Position numbers and translations under genes: made by a program. Under the pieces are notes generated by a model, which saw nothing but the letters and a program-made list of their open reading frames with translations, did no database searches and was not told the DNA's origin. Shown here in pieces: positions 14,401 through 30,224 of a DNA stretch of 64,000 nt (positions are counted from its first letter, which is position 1; every line of letters starts with the position of its first letter). Origin of the DNA: Dirofilaria immitis (taxonomy: Eukaryota; Nematoda; Chromadorea; Rhabditida; Onchocercidae); contig JAKNDB010000109.1 in the NCBI GenBank assembly GCA_024305405.1, positions 1,302,001-1,366,000 on the forward strand, in the 5' to 3' direction.

Positions 14401-17400
14401 CGGTAACAAAATCAACAAAAAAAAAAATCAATCAATTTTCATTATGTTTTTTTTTTCTCACCTGTCATTTTTGTTCTGTTTATATTTATGCAGAAATGAA
14501 ATATTTTTATAAAGTTATTATGTACTTGAAGAATAAATTTCAGCAAAAAATTTTAATGTATTAATTTATTTCAGTAAACGCTAATGTATATGTATCGCCA
14601 TATCATCGTATCCGTTATTGCACATTATAAATAATATAATAATATTTCAATTACGCTTTTGCATTTTAAGTTGCATATTTTAATGATTTCGAGATACAAA
14701 TTTCTATTTATATCAAGTTGATAAATAGGATATGCTAATATTCCAATTATGCTTTCGCATTTCATTTTGAATTGCATATTTTACTAATCCCAAGATACAA
14801 ATTCTTACTCACGTTAAGCATATAAACAAAATACGATAATATTCTAGTTATACTTTTCCATTTTATTGCAAATTTTATATCTGCGATATAATTTTCTTAC
14901 TTATATCAGGCGAGGATAATAGATTAAAACTTGCTACTTTTGAACAAGTATTTTAATCTCTTAAGATTGAACGAAGATTAGGCTAGTTTAAAATTTTACT
15001 GATAATTTCTCTCCATCTTTCTTTCTCTCTCTCTCTCTCTCTCCTCTACCTCTTTCTCTCTCCTTTTTCTTTTTCATCATATATATATTTACTTATTTTC
15101 TTTTAATTTCAAAAAAAGCACACATACAAATAAATGACTGTTCAAATGACAAAAAGTTCCTGTAACAAAGATGAAAGGATTCAAATTCTCAACAGAAAAT
15201 TGTAAAAAGTTTTCATTTGAATTTCGAATCTTTTTTTTTGTTTCACCCTCGATAGGCTCCTATTTCTCGTCATTTTTGGGACATTGCGATGATGAAAATT
15301 CGATTGATAAAATGAACGAAATGAAACGAAAGAAAAGACGGAGATTGTGAGGAAAAAAAAACGATTAAAAACATTTTTATATTTTTCTATATTTAAAAAA
15401 AAAAAAAGGAACAACTCAATTTTAGGTTGCAATTTGTTTATTCTCAATAAACAATTATAATTATAGCATTAAAGGTGTGAAGTAAACCAATACAAAATAG
15501 ATATGACGCATTATAATTCAATCTTTGAAATAATCATTTATTTCATCAGTTAACAAATATTATTACGTAACAATATGTTTGCTTTTTTTTATCTCCCCTC
15601 ATAAGCATTTAAATTTAATGCTCGATAAATTTTAATTCTTCTCATTCCAGGAAATAGATTTTGACCTCTTGAGATTTTAGCGAAATGTGAAATTGTTACT
15701 TAAGCATTATCTATCTAATGGCTGGGTGAGAAATCGAAAAACGACAGTTGGTTCAATGAATCCGATGAAAGGGCAAAAGTATTGCTCATCAAAAAAATAC
15801 TCATTAGTTAAGCGAATTTTTTCCTCAAGAACATTCCGGTTAGAATCCAGAAGTTCTCATTATATTTAAAAATCACTATTAATCAATCATTTAACATCGC
15901 TACTTTTCCTTCAATTTTTTTCTTTCTTTTTTTCACTCCTGTATATCTCGAAAAACAGAAACGAAAGCGAAATATTTTTACGAAAGTGACCCATTTTTAA
16001 AATCATTTTCAGGAGTGTGTCCCATTTGGAGATATTGAAATTTTAATCCTTTCCAAAAATGTAAGGAAGAGCCCTAAATAAAAGTTTACAACAGGAACAA
16101 ACTACACCGTTTTTTCATCATGTCATTGAAAATGCCTTGACGTCAGAGCCATCGAGAAAATGGAAAACAACGTAATGCTACATCATCGATAGTTCGTTCA
16201 AGCCACTTGTCAAAAGATCCATTCCTAGACCATACACAGCTTATGAAATATTAGAACTTCACGTTTTAGTTTGACATGATCTCGAAGAATCTTTATCACA
16301 TTTATGATCCTCCCATCAAGTAACTTTGAAATCAGCAGTTTAATCTTATTGACTGTGTTCAATACATGCCTCTCATATTGGATCCATTACGAAGCTTTTA
16401 ATAGGAATTCAACGAGAATCAACCAACAAATATTTGCCACTTAAAAGTAATTTATTTACAACGAAAATTTCCAATCAAATAATATAAGTATGGGTAACAC
16501 AAGAAACATGTATACAAGATAAACGGAAATCATCAGGAAATTAAAAACTGTGTGCCAACGAAATTTAAATGCTATTAACTTTTTACGATCTCACTGGCCT
16601 CTCTCACCCAACTTATTCTCATTTTCTTTACAAATAATCTGAAACTCTCAATTTTATTTTTCTCGACCTTATTGACGATCATTAAATCTCTCTCTTATCT
16701 CTTCTAGTGTATTATGAATAAAAGAATATTTGATGCGAAGTTTCGCATACTTCCTTTCACAACAATTCCAAAACTTGCGTTACCCAAGTTTTTGTATTGC
16801 TCAAAATATATGACATATCTATAACCGAGTACACGTTTTCACCTTTTCGAATCAGATACGCAACGCAGCACCTCAACCTCACTATAATCGTTGTCAGGCT
16901 CTTTTCTCACGGTTAGTTTTTTTTCTCGAAAGTTGCTCGAAACCATGGTGACAATTTAAAACTTGTCATTCCATGATTAAAAAACAACGATGAACTGTGA
17001 CGCTTTTTCTCACTAACTAAAATCTCAAATAATATTTTTTCTTATCCACACTAGACCTCCTTTTGGCATTTACAAATTTCTCTTTTATAAGACCAACGAG
17101 TGAAGTGATGGTGGTCCAGTGTTAAAGATTCCAATTTTAGTGCGATTAAAAAAGCTTAGCATAATGCCACAAACAACAATCTTTCATTTACAGATTGCAC
17201 ATAGAACCGATCCTTTTTCTATTAAACAAATGATTCCGTCTTGGAAAAAAAACTAGAAAGCTCTCTTGGAATAACTTTTAGAATTTTTACTAATTCAAGG
17301 ATTCATTGCACTAATGGATAAAAGTAGTGGATAAAAAAGATTGAAATAAATATGTAAATGACATAAAAATGTAGAACAAATTTCTGCATCTAATGCACAA

Positions 17401-17971
17401 CAATTTAAGCAAGATTCGTAATGCTATTAACAAGAAAGTTTCTGGATAACTGATAATGAGACAGCTCATATACTCATATACCTTAATCTTATCATTTAAA
17501 TATCAATTATACTTACAGTACAAAAGGCAAACGGAAAGGCTTCACGGATGTTGCTTCATTAGATATTAAAATGCTATAATTTGAATAAACGACAGTAAAG
17601 AATAAAAGTCAATTAGATCGATGAAATTTTCAAACGAGAACCTGAATCTGGTAGCCGACCATGTTTTTGTATATTCACCCAATCTGGGTAATGACAGAAC
17701 AAAGAATGCAGAAAATAGAATAAGTGTATCAGAACTAGAAGAATTGCGAGGTACCAATTAATGGATGAGAAAACATAAAACGGTGGGTGAATATACGGAT
17801 GGAGGTAATGTTTGCGCAAAGGCCAAACACGATAATCGGTAGGGTGATGAGGCCAAGTAGCAGCCTTTCCTCATATGCATAAAACTGATACGACAAGTGA
17901 CATTCACAATCAACAGATAATATTGTGCACCATTCTGGTAATTCGTCATCATACTGATGTCCATTTCCCAT
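8423..17971 (-). CDS. FMRFamide-like neuropeptide receptor (rhodopsin-class GPCR), TM1-TM6 visible, frame breaks
   Basis: Seven-helix receptor of the nematode FRPR/EGL-6 type, expected at the neuronal or muscle surface coupling to G proteins. Exons: 17971-17660 (ATG GGA start; TM1 LITLPIIVFGLCANITSIRI; TM2 NWYLAIL then SDTLILFSAFFVLSLPRLGE), 13541-13488 (TM3 start YWVAPYMYGLMTLAQTI), 12263-12112 (SVWMTTGMSVHRYIGVCLPF, the DRY-equivalent HRY, then TM4), 9279-9109 (VRVVNNCF loop, TM5 LIFFGWAYTILMFVLPFTLL) and about 8670-8423 (intracellular loop 3, TM6 LIAIVLVFLSCNTLAFVVNI). One base is missing twice in the TM2 exon (near 17757 and 17731) and twice in the TM4 exon (including the T run before FE). 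Adding these restores both frame and splice phase. The exon for the end of TM7 and the tail was not found. A Ser/Thr-rich frame at 18146-18015 could be extra N-terminus. The family assignment rests on recognised motifs; the ligand is unknown. Confidence 0.72.
14641..14930. repeat. Diverged ~98-base tandem triplication in GPCR intron
   Basis: Three successive copies begin with AATATT at about 14641, 14737 and 14838. Each is followed by a shared pattern (CAATTAYGCTTTYGCATTT, then TTGCATATTTTA, then GAGATACAAATTYYTA). The third copy is the most diverged. It lies inside the large intron between the TM2 and TM3 exons. Confidence 0.7.
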
Positions 17972-18203
17972 TGTACTGTTATTGTTATCTGTGATACTGC
18001 TAAGTATCAACTTATGGGAGTGATGGGACAGTTGGGATGAATAGCCGCGTAAAGGTACTTATGTCAACACTGGCGATGGTAGTCGAAATATTGGAAGTAG
18101 CAGCATTTGTGGTACCAGAAATCTTACCGGTTGCGACCACATCCATAACTGAGGGGCTAGACAGACCTCGTCTAGGGTCACCGAGACCGTGAAACAGAAA
18201 CAC

Positions 18204-19796
18204 GATTAAAGGCTTGAAAGTAATAGTAGCCTAGGCTGAGAAAGTATCTGTCTTTAGCAGTCCCGCCCCTTCAGAAAAAACATGAGTAGAGTAAAAGAGT
18301 TGATTACCCTCTCCAAGCCTAAGCTATAGCAGCAACAGCCGCTAAGCTTCCGTCAGTACAACATATATATCGTCAGTGACGGATGGAATGGATTGATGAA
18401 TGGATAATACACAAACATAACATTAACGGCCTGAACAGTGCACCAGTCTCTTCTTTATTGGCGTAATGCATTAGGAAATCGCTGTTCGTAGCGTTCATCA
18501 CGGAGAAACTTCGCCCATACCAACTGACCTGAAACGTTGAGAAATATGCAAAATTTCATGTTTTTTCCATTATTTTAATTGAAAATGTCAGATATCTTAT
18601 CTTCAAAAAGCGTGAATACAGTTCCCCGAAAAGATTTTTCTATCGTAATCCAATAACAATCAGATATCCTTGGAAATTTTCTGAACTCATATATGAAGGC
18701 TGAAATCTGACTCATCCAAATTTCCATTTGCTATTCTTTAGGAATGTAATATAAAGTGAATTGAAAGAGAACAAAACGCAGAAAATGAACATATAGGCTT
18801 ATTTGTAGTTTTTGACTAACTTAAGTCAATCCGACCACAAGAAAGCCTAAACAATTATCAAGTTTAATTAAGTCGGGTATGAACTTACATACTTGGCCGA
18901 TTCAAGAAATCATTCATTCCCTTTCCCTTTTTGCCTCTTATGACTTCAGTTCTTTTTTAAGATATAAAAACGAAAACGCATTTCTTCATCTTTCATACCT
19001 ATGAATCTTATTCGTCAGAGCATTTTCTTTTTTAAAAAAAAATCATTTTCTTTTTTTTCTTATTAAATCTCGTCTAGAACTACAAAATCAAATGTCATCA
19101 TCACCCGTCCAAGTATTTTTAAAAATGAAGCAAAGGAAAAGCATATTTTTTTTTGGAACTTTATTTTGGATTGCGACCTTTAATTTTCTTGTGGGTCATA
19201 TCATCATTAACAGATTGACATAATGTGTTATTCATAATCATTTCTTACAGTTAAAAACCAGCGAGACAGCAAACGCAATTTCAATGCTCTTTTCAGCGTA
19301 ATATTTTTCTTTTTTTCGCTTCGATAAGTATTTCAATGGAGTGAAAATTCAATTAAGTTAAAGCTTTTCAAAACTATTCAGCAATATTAAATAGTTTTAA
19401 AGGTCTGCGTAGTTAAACGATTATCTTGAAAACCTTCAACAGTGTCTCTCAAGTTCCTCCTAAAGAGATTATTTTTGCTGAAAATCACAGCAGTCACTAA
19501 GGATTATTAAAAAGTGATCTCAAGTATATAAAATGATCTATCGAAATGTGAAGTGGAACCCTCGCTCTATACCATTATTATTATATAATAAAAGCGGAAA
19601 GAAGCTTGAAAAACTACCCCATCAATTTGAAGACTTTCTCTCATCAGATTGAAAGACGAAATATTTGCAGTGCTTGGAAGAAGGAACATCTTTTTCAGAA
19701 ATCAGAAAATTTCAAGATGGATGAAAACTGTTGATCCCAGACATTGAGAATTTCAAGCAGTTAGTGAAGAAAATCTGTGCAGAAAAACTAATTATT
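18204..19796. other. Intergenic region between GPCR 5' end and lem-2 3' end
   Basis: I see no protein-coding exon. It should contain the GPCR promoter (both genes are on the minus strand, so this lies upstream of the receptor) and the lem-2 3' UTR and downstream region. GC content is higher around 18140-18360 than in its surroundings. Confidence 0.5.
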
Positions 19797-22700
19797 TCAC
19801 TTTAAAATGCAGTCAGAGAATTGAAAAAAATGTCTCGTACCATTGAACCAAGTTCCATGTAATGATTTAAAGGCACAACTGCAATCGGTTAATGATGCGA
19901 AGCGAGCAAACATAACGCCCTCCTTAGAATCTTTTTCCATATAAACATGCAACGGTTCGATTGGTGCTATTTTTTGCAACAAAGCTTCCTTCAGATCCAT
20001 ATATTTTGATTCATAATCTCTGAAATTTTTTAGCAACTCCTTCTGAAAAGCCGTTTTTTAAGGACAACTCAATAATGGCACACAAGAACTTGAGAATGAA
20101 TTGAATGGGGTACAAAAAAAATATAGTAATCTGTTTCATAAGGCATATTGGGAAGTACACTACTCATTCTGATCTCTTCTCAAGCTTTTGTCCAATTCCC
20201 CTACAGTTGTAATCTACTTGCGATAAGTGAAGAGTAATGATACACCCTTAGCATACTAACTTCAAAATTTTGACCGATCGAAGCAACGTACTTCGCTGAA
20301 GAAAACATTCCGCGTAATTTCAAACAATGTGATGGCGCTTGGTCTAACATATTGCGCCGCATACTTCCATCAAATGCTGTAATGAATTCAGTAGTTCTAA
20401 GAAAAATTTTTTTCTAGTAAAATAGTCTATAATTTTAATATTCCTTTCCATAATTATGGTGAATTAAATGTTTTCATATTATACATTCAAACACATTATC
20501 TTGTTTTTCGTTTCTAAATAAGTTTTATAATGCATAATATCCTTGCTCTGCAGACCCTCATGAGAAGAACCAAAAGTAACTAATTGTCTGAATATTAAAA
20601 TATGTTTTGTCGTTAATTCATGATATATAAGCTTTAGTAATTCTATTACTGATACAAGAAAGGGAAATGCAAACCTATGTTAGAATACTGCAAACAAATG
20701 GGACAAATTTAATTACAGTTTTATTATAGTATATACATACCACTTCCCTGCCAACCATTTTTTTTGCAGGGATCCACCGCCATACAGAGCACTCTACACC
20801 ATTGATAATTCGAGTTTCTGTGCTTACACGTGATTCATTCAAGTTGATAAATTTAACTGCTTCCTGCCATCGGCACCACTCCGGACTATTACGCATCCTA
20901 TCAGAATAAATTTTACAATAAATTATAATAAAAGTAATGCACAGAGAATTGCATTTCAAATTTAATGAAGTACTTTATACATAAAACAAACCTCTGAGAC
21001 GGTGGAAGCAGCATATCTCGCACATGAGGCTCGGCAACGTAAATTTGACCCTGTTCGTTCGAATCGCGAATAATATCTGGAAAAAGATAAAGAGAATTGA
21101 CGATGCATTATTACAAGCTTTATATAGATAAAACGGATGGCCTAGTAATTAATTTCCATATGTACTGACCAGTAATTTTCTCAATGAGGTCAAAGGTAAG
21201 TCGTTTATCTTCGGCCTTCTTCTTTGTCTGATATAGTCGTAACATATAAATGCCAACCACTATTCCACATACTGCAATAGCTATTATTTTGACGAAATTA
21301 TGAATGAACATTCAGAAAAACAGGCATTATTACATTTTCCGGCATTAATCAGTGATCACCCAAGCATAATGAGTGACTGAACTAAAGACTAAAGTATCAA
21401 GAAGTCTGATAGTTAATGTTTTGCCTGGAGATGAAAAGAATCCCACGTCTTATAGTCTTCGTGCTTATTAGTAGGTGAACTCTGCATGGTAATCAGAAAA
21501 TTTCCTTCCTCATAATGGTAATACAAATGAAGTCCACAGTATTTAAGAATATCGATCCACTCACTTTAAGTCCAGATATTAGTTCTTGGAACTGTGATAG
21601 ATAAGGTTTCAACAGAGAAATTCTGTAAAACAGACAAAAGAAAAAACATACCCACAGCCAATGTAAGTAATGGAAGAATCGCATACGTGTACAAGAAAAA
21701 CACGGTATCTTTTGCAGCAACTATAATGGCAGATAGGATTATTTTTGCAAAATTTAATCCATAGGAGTTGTAATTTTATTTAACTAAATTTTTACCTCTT
21801 CTTTGTAAAAAGAAGGCTAATCACAGTGGTAAAACCTTATATAACTGCTGAACAATTTGTTAAAAAATGTAAAGGTTAACTATGATATTTGATAAAAACT
21901 GTCATCGCATGCACCAATGGAACTGATGAAAATTACAGAAAGAAAACAACTCACTGTAAGCGATACGACTACCGTGAATTAAAGTGCCTGAATTTGCAGT
22001 CGCCAAATAAGCAATAAGCAAAAAACCAAATAGAGACACAAGGGAGAATAATAATACTCGTGATATGTCAAAGCCCAACACAATGCTACGTACTGGTGCA
22101 GCTTCTCGTAATGGATACGAATATTTCGCATGAAATGAATGGGAAGGTTTGACTGACTGAAAGTTCATCAATTCAACAAATCTTGAATATTCGAAAAAAA
22201 AACTGTTCAAGTCAGAATTTTCGCCCAGGTTAGATGCTCATAAACTTAATAACAAGGAATTTTCTCCTCCCCTATATTTTCTTATTCATGCAGTTTACTC
22301 AAGATCAAGATAAAATATGAAATAAACCTTTGAGAAAGACTTGCGAGGGAGAATAAACGATGCCCACATCTTAAGATATTTGTTCAATATTGAAAATATT
22401 GAGAATTGCTTTGTCTTGGCATTAGAGATGGGTTCGAAGTAACTACGCGTGAACTTTCCATATGATCATCATCACTGTCACTATCATAATCATCAACCGT
22501 TCTTTTCGAAATATTTAACTCTTCCTGACTGTCTTTGAAATCCAACCGACGTCGTGCATTTCGATCTGAAAAACTTGCACTTTGTTGGTTTCACACTCGA
22601 AATCATGAAAGATTGCCATGGTCACTCACTCAGCGCAATAAGTCTTAAAACATTAAGCAGTTATAGTACTAAGATGACTATATGTAGACCACTGGATGAT

Positions 22701-23315
22701 TAAATTTGCTATGTTCGACGTACAATAAATGAATTAAGCAGAGTTAATACGGACTGATGCAACATACAATTTGAGGTTAAATAAGTTCCATCTGAAATAT
22801 CGTTGTGATCATTCACAGATCTCTGTGCGTAGGAAGAGGAGGAAGAAGCCGAATAAGAAGGCCGAAAGCGAGGAACCATAGTCGGACGAGGTGGTGTAGG
22901 AGGTTTTCGTGCACCATAAACCTGAAAGTAATACACGTAGATATATAACATGAAAAATAAGTTTTCTTAATATTAAATTAACAGTACGCACATTTGTGAG
23001 ATCATCCGATGAATGACTGGAAGTTCCGGAAGACTTGCTGTTTTGCAATCTTTTTCAAGCTGTTTTTCATAGATGGTACGAGTTGTAGCAGTTATAGGTC
23101 CCACGTTTGCGCCAAGTGCAATTAAATCAGCCCGCAATTCTTCATCGGACAAAGTATGCACAGGCTGAAAACTTTGTTACATAATCTGTCACGATGAATC
23201 AACAAATCTCAGTATTTCGACCAGAAGGAAAGAAGAAACCGACTTTTTGAAGCTTTCGACCAGGACTTTTTGAACTTCGGCGCATCGAACTGAAGTTTTT
23301 GACAGAACCTGACAT
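19797..23315 (-). CDS. lem-2: LEM-domain inner nuclear membrane protein (LEM-2/MAN1), several one-base frame breaks
   Basis: Integral protein of the inner nuclear membrane that binds BAF and chromatin and helps organise the nuclear envelope. A TTTCAG acceptor two bases before the ATG at 23315 suggests spliced-leader addition. Exons: 23315-23244; 23164-22992 (LEM domain, SDEELRADLIALGANVGPIT, then TRTIYEKQLEK); 22921-22768 (Pro/Ser-rich); 22565-22328 (acidic DDYDSDSDDD); 22156-21955 (TM1 ISRVLLFSLVSLFGFLLIAY); 21720-21565 (hydrophobic, join uncertain); about 21302-21170 (TM2, then IEKITG); 21076-20992 (YVAEPHVRDMLLPPSQR); 20897-20741 (WRWIPAKK); 20376-20261 (LKLRGMFSS); 20042-19797. The MAN1-Src1 C-terminal winged helix is followed by an RRM-like end (FKSLHGTWFNGTR). 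Missing bases in exons 2, 4 and 9 (T8 run 20758-20765) each restore frame and phase, for example WQG after IPAKKNG. At least one more break lies near 21625-21652. Upstream and divergent to p38. Confidence 0.85.
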
Positions 23316-24254
23316 GTCTGAAAGTTGAAAATTGTAGATTTACATAAAAACAGTCTCAAAACTTCTTGATGAAGCATCGGTCTACTGAGATCTAATCCCA
23401 CTAATCGGCAATTCAATCAACACAATTAATTTAATAAGATTATTCTTTTTCCAAACCTATGTGTACGGCTATTTTTCTACAGGCAGAAAGTGCATTCTTT
23501 CGAGTAACTGACCAGACTACTTAACAATTCTTATGAGAAAATATTATTGCAAGTTTATATCTTTCGAAGTCTCAAGAATGTTATCCTACGTTTCTTTCAC
23601 AATATTTCAAATATATCATCTATTTCTTTGTTTATAACATAGTATAATGGTCGCGCAAACCATTTATTCACATATTACGGAGGAAATATGGAAAATCCTT
23701 CAATCATTCTATCGACCAATCACCATCCATAACGGAAACAAAAACATCGCCCAATTCCGACAAGCAACAGAATGCTAACTTTTATCGACTAAATGACCTT
23801 ATCATCCACCATCGAATTAGCTTTGAGACAATTTTCTCAACTCAGTAAAAGTAGCGTGTGTACACTGGAGGTAGCAGAGAGAAGAAGAATATATAAGAGC
23901 GTGAGGGTATGAGCAAAAGAGCATATACAGAGCTAAATCTTCCTTGCATTTTTCCTCATACGAGGGCGATCATTGGAAATGTTTTGGGAGATGTTTGGCC
24001 ATGAAGTGGTCTAACGGCGATAAATAAGGGGCCGAGAATATCGAGTTCTGGTCATTTATTTCTGAAGCACTCTTTCGGGACTTCTCATCAATCTTCCTCT
24101 TTTTTTTATTCGTCTATTGATTTCTGGCATTTTTCGTCTGAGATTTTCTGAAGATGAGAATAAATGACACGAACATGATTTATTTCTAAGTTCTTAAATT
24201 TCGGAATTTTGTAGTTTGTTTTAGGAAAGTAAAATTTCATAAATGAAATAACAA
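23316..24254. promoter_or_regulatory. Shared divergent upstream region of lem-2 and p38
   Basis: About 940 bases separate the lem-2 ATG (minus) from the p38 ATG (plus). A TATATAAG box occurs at about 23891-23898, oriented toward p38 but roughly 360 bases from its ATG, followed by a relatively G-rich tract (GGGGCCGAG at about 24028). A non-coding 5' exon for p38 could lie in between; no obvious acceptor abuts its ATG. The promoter function is inferred. Confidence 0.4.
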
Positions 24255-27038
<2,784 letters not shown>

Positions 27039-29258
27039 AATCTGGTTTTAAATAATAAAAATTTGAACACGAAGGAGCTTCCTGTTCCCATTTTCACTTT
27101 TGCCTGGTCGTAAAATAACAGTCGAGTGACGTAAATCTTTAGCACTGTAAACACATCGTATATGATTCCCGTATATTTTTCATTCAGTTTGACATGACAT
27201 ACATACTATTTTGAATTAGTCATTGTAAATAGAATTTTTATTTTTGAGTTTTTTTCTTTTTTTTATTACAATAACTAAATACTGACAATGCTTATCAACG
27301 TAAATGATACATGTTTGCTACAATGTAATCTTGCCATGTTATTGTTGTCTCGATTATGCTCGGCATGCAGTTGTGGCATCATGGAAGACGATAGTATAAG
27401 TACTGGACAGTCCTCATAATCATGAAAAGTAGCTTTGTAAATATGAAATTGATTTTTTTTACTATTTTCTTGTTATTCTTAATCAGATGATTTTGCGTGG
27501 TCTCTTGTTTAGCATATTTTAGATTTTACTTTATTAACAATTCTATTCGTAAACTCTTTCATAGTTTCTAGAGTTTGTATTTACTGTAATAATGGTCATT
27601 GTTGATATTGATTATATGGCAAAAGTAGGAAGCTCCAAAACTTGTATTTAACTCTTTCTTATGTAAATTCAGGCTTTTCTTTATTTTTGTTTCATTTGAA
27701 AAAACTAATTAGATCTGACTGAATTAGATTTATTAAGTTGTCATATTTGTTATGAGTAATGATTGTTTAAGTTGCTGATATAATCTGTCTCGTTACTAAT
27801 CTAATTTTAAAGCCGCAACAGTATCATTTGTACAGTCTTAATTTGACCAAATCTTTTTTATAATTACCATGGAATTGTTTTGGCTGAAATGGTTAGCGTG
27901 GTCATACTTTCGAACATAGAATTATATAATAAAGTCACAAGAAATTCCCAAAGAATTTGGATTTTCTTGAAATTTGCTTATGAATAACCTTAATAATCCT
28001 TTCCCATCTCTCTAATCGTCATTCTTTACTTATGGAACTTTTGTTAATATAATTTTGTCAGATTCATTTGAAGTATTTAACGAAAAGGTATTTCTATTAT
28101 CATCGATCGTTACTAATTCGAGTTGTGTGAGATCTCTGTTAATCATTATCAATTCTTGATAACAATATTCTTAAACGAGAACAGAGGAAGACTGATAAGT
28201 ATTTCATGTGTGTTTTTATTTCTTATAAACGATAATTTATGATGCTCGTCGTATTTTTCTTGAAGCATCGCATAGATCAGTGAAAACCTCAGAAGTGATA
28301 TCCTGAAGTTGAACTTTTGATAAACCGAAATTGAATAATTCTACTCTGCTTTTATTTATGAAAATATAGTAATTATTATGCATAAGATAACAACCAAGAG
28401 TTCGATCGCTTTCATACATTTTACATTATATTCATTTAAACTTCCCAAAATACGCGATATGATCTTTAAAAATATTTCAAGCTAAGCACTTCAGCATCTA
28501 ATTTTTCATAACAAGAAGGAGTATCAAAATGGAAACTGTTTAATTTTTCGTAAAGCAGAAGATGCGAATCAAGCGATTGGATAATCTCGTACGTGAAGTC
28601 ATATACGTGTTATTTGTATGTGTACATATATGTGTGTATATGTGTTTTGGTGGTTAAAACTATTGAGACGGACAGCTTTCAACGCTTCACATTTGCTTGT
28701 TTTGTGAGAATAACAATTGATAGATGGTGGAGGGAGTTTGCATAGAGGATGTGGTAGATGTGTATATATATATTAGTCGAGTGTTGCTGAATCGAGAATT
28801 CAAGATGATCGAGATGAGGCTTTGTCAGCATGTTTAGAAGCTTTGCTTTGCTTTATTATTACAGAAACAGAAAATTGGACAGCTTGCCGTTAAAGTACGC
28901 CTCCGAAAAGAATATAGCAATCAGCTGCTCGGGACATCCCGAACTTTTAATCTCTCGTTGTCTTTTGCCGCATTCTTTTCTCGAAGAAAAGCTCAATTTA
29001 GTTTCCTTTCAACTTCCTTCCCAAATGTTTTGGCTACTGATTAAAATCAACATAGCTAATGCTTTTTTTTCTTTTTTCTAATCAATTAAACTACTTTTTA
29101 ACATATAAGTATTATGCAAACTATGATGCGAAATGCTCAATTATCCATTTTAATTATATGCTAAGATTATTTAGATATTTAAAATTTAACTCCTTCACTT
29201 CTCGGCATTTTCTGAATTTAAAAAGAATTGTTGTTTCTCTCTAATTTAATCTCGACAA

Positions 29259-29262
<4 letters not shown>

Positions 29263-29305
<43 letters not shown>
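29263..29305. repeat. (AT)n microsatellite
   Basis: Uninterrupted AT dinucleotides over about 43 bases, self-complementary and therefore able to extrude a hairpin. Confidence 0.9.
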
Positions 29306-29306
<1 letters not shown>

Positions 29307-29783
29307 GTTTGCTCCCGAGCACATAGCTCTTTACTGCTGAAATAAAATTAAAATCAAGTAAATCAGGATGATTGTGTTGTGAATTTGGTTAAATAATGCC
29401 GAAATTAAATATGGACATGGGCTCCCAAAAATTGCTAATGTAAATTTTGCGAAAAAGTAGTATTCGATGAAAGATTATCGAGAAAAATATCAAGAAATTC
29501 AAATTTAAACATTATGGTAACATTTAATTTATATGAATAATTTTCGTATAACAATCAATATCTACTACTATTACAGTTTAATGATAAAAATTTCGGGCAA
29601 ATATATCAGTAATTTTTGTTAAAGAATAGAAACGATAGAATTTTGCTAGAAATTATATTATCTTTTGTTAAATCTTTTTTTTTTATTCTCTATTATTACT
29701 CTAAACGTGCTTATCAAACTTTTTCATTTTTGAGAGCTTTCCATAGAACTTATTTGAGGATAATCAAATTTTTCATGTTCGTT

Positions 29784-29903
29784 GGAAATGATTTGAGAGT
29801 TATAATTAGACGTGGAAATGATATGAGAGTTTCAATCAGACGTGGAAATGATTTGAGAATTTCAATCAGACGTGGAAATGATTTAAGAGTTTCATTGAAG
29901 CCT
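29784..29903 (+). repeat. 30-base minisatellite, four copies
   Basis: Four head-to-tail 30-base units start with GGAAATGATWTGAGA at 29784, 29814, 29844 and 29874, followed by a degenerate fifth start (GGAAAGC) at 29904. On the plus strand the unit reads as the decapeptide GNDLRVSIRR in an open frame. That frame has no recognised gene context, so I treat it as a repeat. Confidence 0.88.
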
Positions 29904-30224
29904 GGAAAGCATTTCCATGTGATTAATTAATGAATATAAATCAATACAAACTATTAACTGCCCAATTAATGAATAAATGAAATGGATGATACAACAATTT
30001 TCCTGAAATCTTTTTCTAGTATAAATAGTTGCATTTTGGATATAGTTTTATCATTGCTGAAGTTAGCAGATTGAATGATTGGTGATAATGAAAGAAATGA
30101 TAATTTCTTAAAATAATGAACATATCAATAATAATACTATCATTTATAGGATGAACGAATGCAAAAAAAAAAAAAGAAAAATGGAAGATATGAGAGATAT
30201 ACAAATCTAAAAGATTACTAAATT

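Larger units (their letters stand above)
27039..30224. other. Intergenic region after p38
   Basis: It begins with the p38 3' UTR. No supportable gene follows. A 60-codon minus frame at 28237-28419 has unbiased composition but no partner exon or recognised family. An AT microsatellite lies at about 29263-29305 and a 30-base minisatellite at 29784-29903. Confidence 0.5.

Noticed and set aside
15181..17500. Possible additional genes inside the large GPCR intron
   Set aside because: Several short frames on both strands, but none has splice structure or recognisable similarity.
28237..28419. 60-codon minus-strand frame
   Set aside because: Composition is plausible, but there is no acceptor next to its ATG, no partner exon and no recognised family.
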